64,000 nucleotides of DNA from Rhodobacterales bacterium (GCA_002748265.1 PDRY01000012.1:248001-312000), one strand, 5' to 3'. Shown: positions 53,791-63,009, numbered from the stretch's first letter. A program made the numbers and translations. Notes: generated from the letters alone by a model not told the origin.

Positions 53791-55262
53791 CAAAGGCTCG
53801 TGCAGACGTATTTCATCTCAAGGTAATCATCGATCCCGTGCTTCGATCCCTCGCGGCCCAGGCCCGATTGCTTGACCCCGCCAAAGGGGGCAACCTCGGT
53901 CGAGATGATCCCGGTGTTGACCCCGACGATCCCGTATTCCAGCCCCTCCTGCACGCGGGTCACGCGGCCGATGTCGCGGGCATAGAAATAGGCCGCGAGG
54001 CCAAAGATCGTGTCATTGGCCAGGGCAATCGCCTCGTCTTCGGTGTCGAAGGCAAAGAGCGGCGCGAAGGGGCCAAAGGTCTCTTCGGTGGCGACCTTCA
54101 TGTCGCGGGTCGCGCCGGTGACAACCGTGGGCTGGAAGAACAGCGGGCCCTCATTGGCGGTCGATCCGCCCGCCAGAACGGTGGCGCCCTTGGACGTCGC
54201 GTCCTCCAGATGCTCGCGCACCTTATCCACGGCGGCAGGCTCTACCAGAGGCCCCATCTGGATGCCCTCCTCCAGCCCGTCGCCCACGCGCAGCGCGTCG
54301 ACCTTTTCCTTCAGCTTGGCGGCAAAGGCGTCATAGACCCCGCGCTGCACATAGATGCGGTTGGCACAAACGCAGGTCTGCCCGGCGTTGCGGAACTTGC
54401 AGATCAACGCGCCTTCCACGGCTGCATCCAGATCGGCATCGTCGAACACGATGAAGGGCGCGTTGCCGCCCAGCTCCATGGAGCATTTCATCACCTGATC
54501 CGCCGCCTGCCGCAACAGGATGCGCCCCACCTCGGTCGAACCGGTGAAGGACAGCTTGCGCACGGTGGGATTCTCGCAAAACTCCTTGCCCACGCCGCTG
54601 CTGTCGGTCGACGTGACGATGGACAAAACGCCCTTTGGGATGCCCGCCTCTTCGGCCAGCTTGGCCAGGGCCAGAGCCGATAGCGGCGTCAGCGTCGCGG
54701 GCCGCACCACCATCGAGCAGCCCGCCGCCAGAGCAGGGCCAACCTTGCGGGTGATCATCGCGTTGGGGAAATTCCACGGCGTGATCGCGGCGGCGACGCC
54801 AATGGGCTGGCGGATCACGGTGATCCGCTTGTCGGACTGATGGCCGGGAATGGTCTCACCATAGACGCGCTTGGCCTCCTCGGCGAACCACTCGATGAAG
54901 GCGGCGCCATAGGCGACCTCCCCGCGCGATTCCGCCAAGGGCTTGCCCTGCTCGGCGGTCATGATGATCGCCAGATCCTCCTGGTTTTCCATGATCATGT
55001 CGAACCAGCGGCGCAGGATGTTGGCCCGCTCCTTGGCGGTGCGCGCGGCCCAGGCGGGCTGCGCCTGCTCGGCCAGCTCAATGGCGCGGGTCACATCGGC
55101 ACGGGTCAGATCCGCGACCTGCGCGATCACGTCGCCCCGCGCCGGGTTGACCACATCGAACCGCACCGCGCCCGCGACCCAATCGCCGCCCAGATAGGCA
55201 TCTTCGCAGATCAGATCCGGGCGGTTCAGGCGTGTTTTCAAATCGGTGGTCGCATCGGTCAT
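53790..55262 (-). CDS. gabD: NAD(P)-dependent succinate-semialdehyde dehydrogenase
   Basis: An aldehyde dehydrogenase of 490 residues oxidising succinate semialdehyde to succinate, the last step of GABA breakdown. The catalytic Cys297 (NAGQTCVCANR) and Glu263 (MELGGNAPF) are present. The conserved lysine of the KPA motif that touches the coenzyme is Arg187 here (VVRPATLTPLSALAL). The second cysteine of CVC is typical of GabD and could form a regulatory disulfide. No gabT is adjacent. Other semialdehydes cannot be excluded as substrates. Confidence 0.9.
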   Translation of the reverse strand: MTDATTDLKTRLNRPDLICEDAYLGGDWVAGAVRFDVVNPARGDVIAQVADLTRADVTRAIELAEQAQPAWAARTAKERANILRRWFDMIMENQEDLAIIMTAEQGKPLAESRGEVAYGAAFIEWFAEEAKRVYGETIPGHQSDKRITVIRQPIGVAAAITPWNFPNAMITRKVGPALAAGCSMVVRPATLTPLSALALAKLAEEAGIPKGVLSIVTSTDSSGVGKEFCENPTVRKLSFTGSTEVGRILLRQAADQVMKCSMELGGNAPFIVFDDADLDAAVEGALICKFRNAGQTCVCANRIYVQRGVYDAFAAKLKEKVDALRVGDGLEEGIQMGPLVEPAAVDKVREHLEDATSKGATVLAGGSTANEGPLFFQPTVVTGATRDMKVATEETFGPFAPLFAFDTEDEAIALANDTIFGLAAYFYARDIGRVTRVQEGLEYGIVGVNTGIISTEVAPFGGVKQSGLGREGSKHGIDDYLEMKYVCTSL

Positions 55263-55324
55263 GGCAGGGTCCTCCTCAGGCTTTCGCCCAGAGGATCATG
55301 CCACGCCGCGCAGGTCCAGCCCGG

Positions 55325-55885
55325 TTACTGGCCGAAGTTCTCCAGAGCGCGATAGTCGATCTGCTCCAGATGGGCCTTCATCGCCTCCAGATCGCCGCCC
55401 GACGCCTGGACGATGATCCGGTTGCCGATCAGAATGGACAGATCGCCGTCCTGGTTCAGGAATTTCTGCCGCCCGATCCGCTCGATCTTGCCCATCGTGG
55501 CCATCATCTGCGCATTGCCGAACATGCCGGACATCATCGCCACCATCGGGCTGTCCGCCATGATGGTCAGCGTGAAGCTGTCACTGCCGTTGCTGAACTC
55601 CGCCTCGGCCGCGGTGCCGCCGCCCAGCATCCCCATCGCCGCACCGGCGTCCTCGGACAGGGTGCGCGTCCAGCCGTCCAGAGCCTCGGGCACAAAGCCT
55701 TCGAGTTCCCCGGCTTTCATCTCCTGAAGAAGCTGCTGGGCATAGACCAGCTCCTCCATGGCATAGGCGACATCGCCATCTTGATAGGCCTCGAGGGCCG
55801 AGGTCAGCGTATCGCTCACCTCATCGGCGGCGGCAGGCATTGATGCGAGGCAAACGGGCAGGCAAAGGGAAAGCAAAAGGCGCAT
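55325..55885 (-). CDS. Exported protein of unknown function
   Basis: A 186-residue periplasmic protein. The signal peptide runs to about residue 20 (PAAADE). The mature part is helical at first, with VAYAMEELVYAQQLLQEMKA, and then has a methionine-rich stretch (MVAMMSGMFGNAQMMATMGK) followed by an IERIGRQKFLNQDGDLSILIG segment. I do not recognise the family. GGAG precedes the ATG at 55885; a TTG four codons earlier is less likely. It lies upstream of gabD on the same strand with a 62-base gap. Confidence 0.7.
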   Translation of the reverse strand: MRLLLSLCLPVCLASMPAAADEVSDTLTSALEAYQDGDVAYAMEELVYAQQLLQEMKAGELEGFVPEALDGWTRTLSEDAGAAMGMLGGGTAAEAEFSNGSDSFTLTIMADSPMVAMMSGMFGNAQMMATMGKIERIGRQKFLNQDGDLSILIGNRIIVQASGGDLEAMKAHLEQIDYRALENFGQ

Positions 55886-55955
55886 GAAAAGCTCCAATAT
55901 ATGTCTTCAATGTGCGGACTTAGCCACAACCGCCCCCGCGCGTGAAGTCATGAAA

Positions 55956-56936
55956 TCAAGCCCCGCCGAAGCGGGCCTGCCAGCAGGGCAGAACGTCCCC
56001 CGGTGCGGGCCGCGCCGCGTGAACCCCGCGCGCAATCGCCCGCGCCAGAGCCACCGCAGCCCCGTGCCCCAGCCACAGCCGCGCCAGCTCATCTGCGGGC
56101 TTTGCGCCGGTAGCTGCGGCAAAGACCAGATCGCCGTCCATAGGCGTGTGGCTGGGCACCAGGGCGCGCGCCATCCCGTCATGGGCGGCCACCGCCAGAC
56201 GCTTGGCCTGCGCCTGGGTCAGATCGGCATCGGTCGCCACGATGGCAATGGTGGTGCTGCCCTGCGGCCCCAGCTTGGTGCGCGGGGGCTCCTGCGGCGC
56301 GGCCACACCGCGCCCGCCGAACTCCGCACCCTGCTCGAACGGCGCGGCCCAGAACTGCGGGCCGTTATCCACGACCGCGCTGCCCAAGGCATTCACCGCA
56401 ACCAGAGCGCCAACCACATGCCCCGACGGCATCACCACCGACGCCGAGCCCAAGCCCCCCTTGAGCCCCGCCGTCGTGCAGCCCGTCCCGGCCCCGACCG
56501 ATCCCAAAGCGACATCGCCCGACGCAGCGCGCAGCGCCGCCCGGCCAAGCGCGGGGTATGGGTTCTCTACCCAGCCGTGATCGCCCCCGGCCATGAGATC
56601 GAACAGGATCGCACCGGGCACAATCGGCACCCGCGCCGGTCCCACGGCAAAGCCGCGCCCCTGGGCCTTCAGCTCCGCCGCGACCCCGTCGCAGGCCGCC
56701 AGCCCAAAGGCCGACCCACCCGAGAGCACGAGGGCATCCACCTCCTGCACGGTCTTGTCCGGCGCCAGAAGATCGCTCTCCCGCGTGCCCGGCGCGCCGC
56801 CCATGACATGCATGCCCGCCACGAACGGCGCAGCGCCCATCAGAACGCTCACCCCGGACTTGAGCGTCTCATCCTGCGCCTGCCCGACCAGCAGGCCCTC
56901 CACATCGGCAATCGTGTTCAGCGGTCCCGGCTTCAT
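55956..56936 (-). CDS. P1 family (DmpA-like) peptidase
   Basis: A 326-residue protein of the S58/DmpA family of self-cleaving N-terminal nucleophile aminopeptidases. The cleavage site in the family precedes the TTIxxVATDA block; here it is Ser227-Thr228 in GSTTIAIVATDADL, so Thr228 would become the nucleophile. Asparagine often sits before that residue; serine is found here. Other family blocks are LSGGSAFGL and GSVGAGTGCTTAGLKGGLG. Substrates may be D-amino-acid or beta-amino-acid peptides, unproven for this protein. Confidence 0.87.
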   Translation of the reverse strand: MKPGPLNTIADVEGLLVGQAQDETLKSGVSVLMGAAPFVAGMHVMGGAPGTRESDLLAPDKTVQEVDALVLSGGSAFGLAACDGVAAELKAQGRGFAVGPARVPIVPGAILFDLMAGGDHGWVENPYPALGRAALRAASGDVALGSVGAGTGCTTAGLKGGLGSASVVMPSGHVVGALVAVNALGSAVVDNGPQFWAAPFEQGAEFGGRGVAAPQEPPRTKLGPQGSTTIAIVATDADLTQAQAKRLAVAAHDGMARALVPSHTPMDGDLVFAAATGAKPADELARLWLGHGAAVALARAIARGVHAARPAPGDVLPCWQARFGGA

Positions 56937-56997
56937 CGCGCATCCTCGCGTCTTTGGCCCCGGACAGGGCCGGAAAGAGCCCGCGCGAAACGCGGAC

Positions 56998-57014
56998 GGG
57001 GGGCCATGCCCCCC
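56998..57014 (-). repeat. GGGGGGC-CAT-GCCCCCC hairpin after glpX
   Basis: A perfect 7-bp stem with a 3-base loop lies in the glpX-peptidase gap, 48 bases after the glpX stop, with a second dyad (CGCG around AAA) next to it. It matches the 3-base-loop style of the hairpins at the hrpB, aroA and hom ends and probably marks the glpX transcript end. Confidence 0.5.
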
Positions 57015-57062
57015 GCCTCACAGAATAAGAGCGCGCGTCAGCGCACCGCAAGGTCAGGCCGC

Positions 57063-58031
57063 TTACCGCGGGTTGCGATAGATCATCCGCCGCACGGAGC
57101 CGGTCTTGGACCGCATGAGCAGCGTCTCGGTCTGCACCGAGCCCGGACGGTGCTTGATGCCCGGCAGCAAGGAGCCATCGGTCACGCCGGTCGCGGCAAA
57201 GATCACATCGCCCCGAACCATCTCATCGCGGGTGTAGATGCGGTCCAGATCGGTGATCCCGGCCTTCGCGGCGCGGGCCTTTTCGTCATCGTTGCGGAAC
57301 ACGAGGCGGCCGATCATCTGCCCACCCATGCATTTCAGAGCCGCCGCGGCCAGAACGCCTTCGGGCGCGCCGCCGGTGCCCATATACATGTCGATCCCGG
57401 TCACGTCGGGCTCGGCGCAGTGCATCACGCCCGCCACATCGCCATCGGTGATCAGGCGGATCGCCGCGCCGGTCTCGCGGATCTGCGCGATCATCTCCTG
57501 ATGGCGCGGACGCTCCAGCACGCACACGGTGATGTCGCCCGTCTCGCAGCCCTTGGCGGCCGCCAGAGCGCGCACCCGCTCAGCCGGGGTCATGTCGAGC
57601 GAGACGACGCCCTCTTCGAAACCGGGTCCGATGGCCAGCTTCTCCATATAGGTGTCCGGCGCGTGCAACATGGAGCCGCGCGGCCCCATGGCGATCACGG
57701 TCAGCGCGTTGGGCATGTCTTTCGCGGTCAGGGTGGTGCCTTCCAGCGGGTCCAGAGCGATGTCCACGCCCGGGCCCTCGCCGGTGCCCACCTCTTCACC
57801 GATATAGAGCATCGGCGCCTCGTCGCGCTCGCCCTCACCGATCACGACAACGCCCTGGATATCGAGCTTGTTGAGCTGATCGCGCATGGCGTTCACCGCC
57901 GCCTGGTCGGCGGCTTTCTCATCGCCCCGCCCGACGTGATCGGCGGATGCAATGGCAGCGGCTTCGCTCACCCGGGCAAGCCCGAGAGAAAGCATACGGT
58001 CGTGAAATTCGGGCGCGGCGTCGACGGGCAT
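57063..58031 (-). CDS. glpX: Fructose-1,6-bisphosphatase class II
   Basis: A 322-residue GlpX enzyme removing the 1-phosphate of fructose-1,6-bisphosphate in gluconeogenesis, and in the Calvin cycle of some relatives. Metal and substrate motifs are present: GEGERDEAPMLYIGEEVG and DIALDPLEGTT. The length fits the family. In roseobacters I recall hom sitting next to glpX; here hom is 3.3 kb away, separated by a phytase-like gene on the other strand and a ceramidase-like gene. It is divergent from that phytase-like gene. Confidence 0.95.
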   Translation of the reverse strand: MPVDAAPEFHDRMLSLGLARVSEAAAIASADHVGRGDEKAADQAAVNAMRDQLNKLDIQGVVVIGEGERDEAPMLYIGEEVGTGEGPGVDIALDPLEGTTLTAKDMPNALTVIAMGPRGSMLHAPDTYMEKLAIGPGFEEGVVSLDMTPAERVRALAAAKGCETGDITVCVLERPRHQEMIAQIRETGAAIRLITDGDVAGVMHCAEPDVTGIDMYMGTGGAPEGVLAAAALKCMGGQMIGRLVFRNDDEKARAAKAGITDLDRIYTRDEMVRGDVIFAATGVTDGSLLPGIKHRPGSVQTETLLMRSKTGSVRRMIYRNPR

Positions 58032-58251
58032 GGGAGCCTCCTTGTTATCTGGGCATGGGGGTAGCTCGCGCCGCCCCGGTCGGCAACACGGTTTGCGCTA
58101 AAGGCGTGGCGGGCGGGGCTTTTCCCCAACGACGCAACGCGCGCGCCCCTCTCTGGGGCGATTTCACCGCACTAGAACGGGGGCCGTTACACCGGCGTCA
58201 TATTGAACGCGCAAACAGGCCGGTATCATTGACCTTACACGAGAGATCCCC

Positions 58252-60405
58252 ATGCGACTGACCAAAGTCTGCCTGACCTCCGCCCTCGCGCTGACCGCAG
58301 GGTCCGCTCTGGCCGAGATGAATTTCAACCGGATCGCCTCCTTTGCGACCGTGGACAACATGGCCGCTGGCGAAGACCGCGCGCGCGAAACCTCTGCCGA
58401 GATCATCGCCGCCACCGCCGATGGCATGACCCTCGTCTACACCGACAGCCCGCTCGAATCGCTGGGCCGCGTGGACATCACCGACCCCGCGAACCCCAAG
58501 CCGCTGGGCAATATCGCCCTGGGCGGTGAGCCGACCTCCGTCGCCGTGGCTGGCGGGTATGCCATCGTGGGCGTGAACACCTCGGAAAGCTACACCGACC
58601 CGTCGGGCTATCTGGCCGCGATCGACATCGCCACCGGCGAAGAAGCCGCGCGCTGCGATCTGGGCGGCCAGCCCGACAGCATCGCCGCCAAGGGCGGGCT
58701 CGTCTCCGTCGCCATCGAGAACGAGCGCGACGAAGACCTGGGCGATGGCCGCACCGGCCAGATGCCCGCTGGTTACCTCGTGCAGGTCATGGCCGATGAC
58801 AACGGCCTTCTGAACTGCGACAGCCTGCGCAAGGTCGATCTGACCGGGCTGGCAGACGTGTCCCCCGAAGATCCGGAGCCGGAATTCGTGGACATCAACG
58901 GCCTGGGCGAAACCATCGTCACGATGCAGGAAAACAACCACCTGGCCGTGGTGTCGAAGGACGGCGAAGTGCTGGCCCACTTCTCTGCCGGGGCCGTGGA
59001 CCTGGAAGGGATCGACACCCGCGATGAGCGCGGCGCGATCACCCCGATCGACAGCCAGCCGGGCCGCAAGCGCGAACCCGACGCGGTGAAGTGGATGGAC
59101 GACACCCACTTCGCCATCGCCAACGAAGGCGACATGGACGGCGGCTCGCGCGGCTGGACGATCTTCTCCAAGGACGGCACCGTCGTCTATGAGAGCGGCG
59201 CCAGCTTCGAGCACGCCATCATCCAGATCGGCCACTACCCGGACAAGCGCTCCGACAGCAAAGGCGTGGAGCCCGAGAGCATCGAAACCGCCACGTTCGG
59301 CGACACGCCCTATGTGTTCGTCGGCTCCGAGCGCGGCTCCGTCGTCGGCGTCTACAACGTGACCGACCCCGCCGCACCGGTGCTGGAGCAGCTCCTGCCG
59401 TCGGGCATCGGGCCGGAAGGCTACGTTGCCATCCCCGAGCGCAACCTGCTCGTGTCGGCCAACGAAGTGGACGCCCGCGAAGACAAGGGCCCGCTGGCCC
59501 ATGTCATGCTGTTCGAGCGCAGTGAGAGCCCGGCGCAGTATCCGATGCTGACCTCCGAAGGCGCCTCCGAGCTGATCGGCTGGGGCGCGATCTCCGGCAT
59601 GGTCGCGGATCACGGCAACGGCATGATCTACGCGGTCAATGACAGCTTCTACGGCTTCCAGCCGCGCATCTTCTCGATTGATCCCAGCCAGACCCCAGCC
59701 CGGATCACCGGCGCGGTCGATGTGACCCGTGGCGGTCGCCCGGCGCAGAAGCTGGACATGGAAGGCATCACGCTGGACGGCGAAGGCGGGTTCTTCATCG
59801 CCTCCGAAGGCCGCACCGACCGCCTGACGCCCCACGCGATCTACCACGTGAACGGCGAAGGTGAGATCAAGGACGAAATCGCCTTCCCCGCCGAACTGCT
59901 CGCGGTTGAAAAGCGCTTCGGCTCCGAAGGGATCACCAAGGTCGGCGACACGCTCTGGATCGCCATCCAGCGTGAGTGGAAGGACGACCCGAAAGATCAC
60001 GTGAAGCTGGTCTCCTACAACCTAGAAACCGAAGAATGGGGCGCCGTGCTCTACCCGCTGGAAGAGGCCGAAAAAGGCTGGGTCGGCTTGAGCGAGATCG
60101 TCGCTCATGACGGCGCCCTCTACCTGCTGGAGCGCGACAACCAGATCGGCACCAATGCCAAGGTGAAGCAGATCACCCGCGTCAGCCTCGACGGGCTGGA
60201 GCCCGCCGCCCTGGGCGGTCAGCTGCCGGTGGTGGAGAAGGAAGTCATCCGCGACCTGATCCCCGACCTGCTGCAAACCAACGGCTACGTTCAGGACAAG
60301 GTCGAAGGCCTGGCGATCATGGCCGATGGCACCATGTGGGTGTCCACCGACAATGACGGTGTGGATGACCACTCCGGCGAGACGCTGTTCTTCTCCGTGA
60401 AGTAA
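58252..60405 (+). CDS. Secreted esterase-like/phytase-like beta-propeller protein
   Basis: A 717-residue exported protein. The signal peptide ends at about residue 21 (GSALA). The first half has beta-propeller repeats of the choice-of-anchor I type (VDITDPANPKPLG and NVTDPAAPVLEQLLPSG). The second half (from about residue 430) matches the esterase-like phytase domain, with MEGITLDGEGGFFIASE and GSEGITKVGD. Such proteins are often calcium-dependent phosphoesterases, sometimes induced by phosphate limitation; no Pho box was identified. Acidic residues are abundant, typical of marine secreted proteins. A terminator follows 21 bases after the stop. Confidence 0.85.
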   Translation: MRLTKVCLTSALALTAGSALAEMNFNRIASFATVDNMAAGEDRARETSAEIIAATADGMTLVYTDSPLESLGRVDITDPANPKPLGNIALGGEPTSVAVAGGYAIVGVNTSESYTDPSGYLAAIDIATGEEAARCDLGGQPDSIAAKGGLVSVAIENERDEDLGDGRTGQMPAGYLVQVMADDNGLLNCDSLRKVDLTGLADVSPEDPEPEFVDINGLGETIVTMQENNHLAVVSKDGEVLAHFSAGAVDLEGIDTRDERGAITPIDSQPGRKREPDAVKWMDDTHFAIANEGDMDGGSRGWTIFSKDGTVVYESGASFEHAIIQIGHYPDKRSDSKGVEPESIETATFGDTPYVFVGSERGSVVGVYNVTDPAAPVLEQLLPSGIGPEGYVAIPERNLLVSANEVDAREDKGPLAHVMLFERSESPAQYPMLTSEGASELIGWGAISGMVADHGNGMIYAVNDSFYGFQPRIFSIDPSQTPARITGAVDVTRGGRPAQKLDMEGITLDGEGGFFIASEGRTDRLTPHAIYHVNGEGEIKDEIAFPAELLAVEKRFGSEGITKVGDTLWIAIQREWKDDPKDHVKLVSYNLETEEWGAVLYPLEEAEKGWVGLSEIVAHDGALYLLERDNQIGTNAKVKQITRVSLDGLEPAALGGQLPVVEKEVIRDLIPDLLQTNGYVQDKVEGLAIMADGTMWVSTDNDGVDDHSGETLFFSVK

Positions 60406-60426
60406 GCCACGCTTACACGCGTTGCG

Positions 60427-60448
60427 CGGGGGCCCTTTGGGGCCCCCG
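60427..60448 (+). terminator. Terminator after phytase-like gene
   Basis: A 9-bp perfect stem (CGGGGGCCC and its complement) with loop TTTG follows 21 bases after the stop and is followed by TTTGCATTT. It closes the phytase-like transcript and lies before the convergent ceramidase stop. Confidence 0.75.
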
Positions 60449-60465
60449 TTTGCATTTGGCGCGCC

Positions 60466-61176
60466 CTAGGCGGGGGCGGCGCCCTGCGATCGGGCCTGAA
60501 GCTTGATGTAGCCATCCAGCAGGATGCCGATCATCAGGCCGTTGAGCAGATGCCACAGGAAATGTGTGCCGTTTGGCCAGATCTCGCACAGGTGCATGTC
60601 GAGCGTGCGCAGGGTCAGGGACGAGATGAAGGTGATCGTCGCAAGCGTGATCCACGGCGCCATGGGGCTTTCGCGGCGGCGGGCGATGAAGGTGAACACC
60701 AACAGTGCAATGACTGCGGGGAAGTATTGCTCCGACCCGTTGAGCAGGCTGTGGCCCTCATGGGCGGCGACCGCATTGTCGGTGTCCGATCCGGTGCCCG
60801 CCGCCATGAAGACGACGACCAGAACCGCGATCAGCACCACCGCGCCGGTGACCGCCTTGCCGGGCTTCACCCCGCCGATCCGCACGATGGCGGACAGCGT
60901 GAAGAGCGCAACGAAGGTCCAGATCGGGATCACATCGGCCAGCGAAGACCAGCCGTTCGCGAAAGTGTGGAACATGAACGAGCCGACCCCGACGCAAAAG
61001 GCCAGCACGATCAGCGCAACAGTATCGGCGCTGCGCACACCCGTGCGGCGGGCCAGCATCCCGGCCCAGATCGCCGCCGCAATGAACGAGAGGTTGGAGA
61101 GCGCGTTGAGCGGCTCGGCCCAGAAGGCATCGCTCAGGCGTTCGCAGTAGATGTCGATCGGGGCAGTCCAGTCCAT
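60466..61176 (-). CDS. Ceramidase-like (CREST superfamily) membrane hydrolase
   Basis: A 236-residue inner-membrane protein with about seven helices, resembling alkaline ceramidase (PF05875). The candidate zinc ligands are His70 (SFMFHTFANGWSSLAD, with Asp81) and His205/His209 (THFLWHLLNG), as expected for the superfamily. The true lipid substrate is unknown: sphingolipid cleavage is one possibility, another acyl-amide lipid a second. AAGGAG lies upstream of the ATG at 61176. It is separate from hom by 130 bases holding a hairpin repeat, so it is probably its own unit. Confidence 0.82.
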   Translation of the reverse strand: MDWTAPIDIYCERLSDAFWAEPLNALSNLSFIAAAIWAGMLARRTGVRSADTVALIVLAFCVGVGSFMFHTFANGWSSLADVIPIWTFVALFTLSAIVRIGGVKPGKAVTGAVVLIAVLVVVFMAAGTGSDTDNAVAAHEGHSLLNGSEQYFPAVIALLVFTFIARRRESPMAPWITLATITFISSLTLRTLDMHLCEIWPNGTHFLWHLLNGLMIGILLDGYIKLQARSQGAAPA

Positions 61177-61208
61177 GGCGCGTGGCTCCTTGTTGGCATC
61201 CGGGCGGA

Positions 61209-61270
61209 GGGGCGCAGCCCCCTTGAGCCTGCGGCTCAACTCTCCCGGAGTGTTTTAAGCCAAAAGAAAC
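61209..61270 (-). repeat. Composite 3'-end hairpin repeat, copy 3 (after hom)
   Basis: Read on the hom strand, a tail GTTTCTTTTGGCTTAAAACA with CTCCGGGAG is followed by a TTGAGC-CGCAG-GCTCAA hairpin and then GGGGGCTGCGCCCC. Tail and hairpin correspond to copies behind hrpB and the DUF1203 gene. It begins 37 bases after the hom stop. Confidence 0.6.
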
Positions 61271-61306
61271 GCATCGCGGCGCGCCGGTAAAGGGCGCGCG
61301 CGGCGC

Positions 61307-62593
61307 TCAGACCTCTTCGATGCGGATCGCGACCGGCGGGGTCTCCACCACGCCCGTGCTCTCGAACAGGGCGGCGGCGTCCTCGACGGCGCTGCGGGTG
61401 GTCTTGTGGGTGACGATCAGGACCGGCGCGGCGCCCGCCTCGTGATCGTATTGGCGCATCCGGTGGATCGAGATGCCGCAATCGCCCAGCACCGCCGCCA
61501 CCTTGGCCAGAGCGCCGGGTTTGTCCGTGAGGCGCAGGCGCAGATAGTAGGGCGCGGCCACGGCGCCGACGGCGGGGCGCGCCGCGCGCAAACCGGTCGC
61601 GGGCTGGCCAAAGACCGGGATGCGCAGGCCACGCGCCACGTCGATCACATCGCCCATCACCGCGCTTGCGGTGGGGCCTTCGCCCGCCCCGGCGCCGCGC
61701 ATGACGATCTGGCCCACGGCATCGCCTTCCAGAACGACCATGTTGGTGCCGCCTTCAAGCTGCCCCAGCGGGCTGTTCGCGGGGACAAGGCAAGGGGTCA
61801 TGCGCTGCTCAAGCCCGCGGCCGGTGAGCTGCGCAACGCCCAGCAGCTTGATCCGGTAGCCCATATCGGCGGCGGCGCGGATGTCGTCCAGCGTGACATG
61901 CTGGATGCCCTCCAGCGTGACATTGCCGAAATCGACCTGAGTGCCGAAGGCGATCGAAGACAGGATGGCCAGCTTGTGCCCGGCGTCGATCCCGCCCACA
62001 TCCAGGGTCGGGTCGGCCTCCAGATAGCCCAGCTCCGCGCATTCGTCGAACAGCACGTTATAGCCCTGGCCCGTGGCCTCCATGCGGGTGAGGATATAGT
62101 TGCAGGTGCCGTTCATGACGCCCATCACGCGGGTGATGCGGTTGCCCGCCAGCCCTTCGGTCAGCGCCTTCACGCAGGGGATCCCCCCCGCGACAGCGGC
62201 CTCATAGCGCAGCGCCACGCCCTGCGCTTCGGCGGAGATGGCCAGGGCCTGTCCGTGGATCGCCAGCAGCGCCTTGTTGGCGGTCACCACGTCCTTGCCC
62301 GCGGCAATGGCGGCTTCGATCGCGTCCTTGGCCGCGCCCTCATGGCCGCCCATGAGTTCGACGAACACGTCCACATCATCGCGGCGCGCCAGTGCGACCG
62401 GATCGTCTTCCCAGCCGATATCGGTCAGGTCCACGCCCCGGTCCTTGCCCTTGGAGCGGGCGGACACCGCGCTCACCGTGATCTCCCGGCCCGCGCGGGC
62501 GGTGATCAGCTCGGGGTTTTCGCGCAACATGCGGATCACACCGACGCCAACGGTTCCAAGTCCTGCGATGCCGAGGCGAAGGGGCTGTGTCAC
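61307..62593 (-). CDS. hom: Homoserine dehydrogenase
   Basis: A 428-residue enzyme reducing aspartate semialdehyde to homoserine for threonine and methionine synthesis. The Rossmann motif GIAGLGTVGVGV is at the N-terminus, the catalytic region has GVMNGTCNYILTRME and YLEADPTLDVGGIDA, and a C-terminal ACT domain (about 350-425) suggests feedback control by threonine. The GTG at 62593 is preceded by GGAG at 7 bases; the longer frame from 62623 lacks a ribosome site. A small lipoprotein gene lies just upstream on the same strand. Confidence 0.95.
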   Translation of the reverse strand: MTQPLRLGIAGLGTVGVGVIRMLRENPELITARAGREITVSAVSARSKGKDRGVDLTDIGWEDDPVALARRDDVDVFVELMGGHEGAAKDAIEAAIAAGKDVVTANKALLAIHGQALAISAEAQGVALRYEAAVAGGIPCVKALTEGLAGNRITRVMGVMNGTCNYILTRMEATGQGYNVLFDECAELGYLEADPTLDVGGIDAGHKLAILSSIAFGTQVDFGNVTLEGIQHVTLDDIRAAADMGYRIKLLGVAQLTGRGLEQRMTPCLVPANSPLGQLEGGTNMVVLEGDAVGQIVMRGAGAGEGPTASAVMGDVIDVARGLRIPVFGQPATGLRAARPAVGAVAAPYYLRLRLTDKPGALAKVAAVLGDCGISIHRMRQYDHEAGAAPVLIVTHKTTRSAVEDAAALFESTGVVETPPVAIRIEEV

Positions 62594-62646
62594 GGGGATA
62601 CTCCGGGTTGGCGTTGGTCTCACAGCGGCTTATCCCGTGGCGCGCC

Positions 62647-62922
62647 CTACTGCAACGCCGCGCGGCGCATCCGGGCGCGCAGGGCGGGCGGGATCACCGG
62701 ACCGCGCAGCGCCTGTGCCCGTGCGCGCAGCCCCGCCACCCGCGCATCCAGCGATATGGCCGGGTCGGACAGGGCCGCCTGCCCCTCTGCCTGGGCCAGA
62801 ACGTCCCCCAATGGCGCAAGCGCCGGGGCGGCCAGCCGCTCCCCACGGGTGGGGGCACCGGGCACCTGCGGCGCGGGCGTGCAGGCGGCCAGCGCCAGCA
62901 AAAGGGCAAGGGTCACGCGCAT
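62647..62922 (-). CDS. Small putative lipoprotein upstream of hom
   Basis: A 91-residue protein with a lipoprotein signal (MRVTLALLLALAAC), giving Cys14 as the lipidated residue, followed by a proline-rich linker and an alanine/arginine-rich helical tail. No known domain is visible. GGGAG precedes the ATG. It runs in the same direction as hom with a 53-base gap, so they may share a transcript. Confidence 0.65.
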   Translation of the reverse strand: MRVTLALLLALAACTPAPQVPGAPTRGERLAAPALAPLGDVLAQAEGQAALSDPAISLDARVAGLRARAQALRGPVIPPALRARMRRAALQ

Positions 62923-63009
62923 GACGGGCTCCCGGTGATCGTTGCGCGCACCCTATCCCCGGCAATCGGGCCTAGGCAACCGGGGCCGCGCGGGGTTATT
63001 AAATGACCC

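Noticed and set aside
58198-60000. A 600-codon open frame antisense to the phytase-like gene
   Set aside because: Its composition is the mirror of a GC-rich, aspartate-rich gene, with no domain or ribosome site; the plus-strand protein has a signal peptide and known domains.
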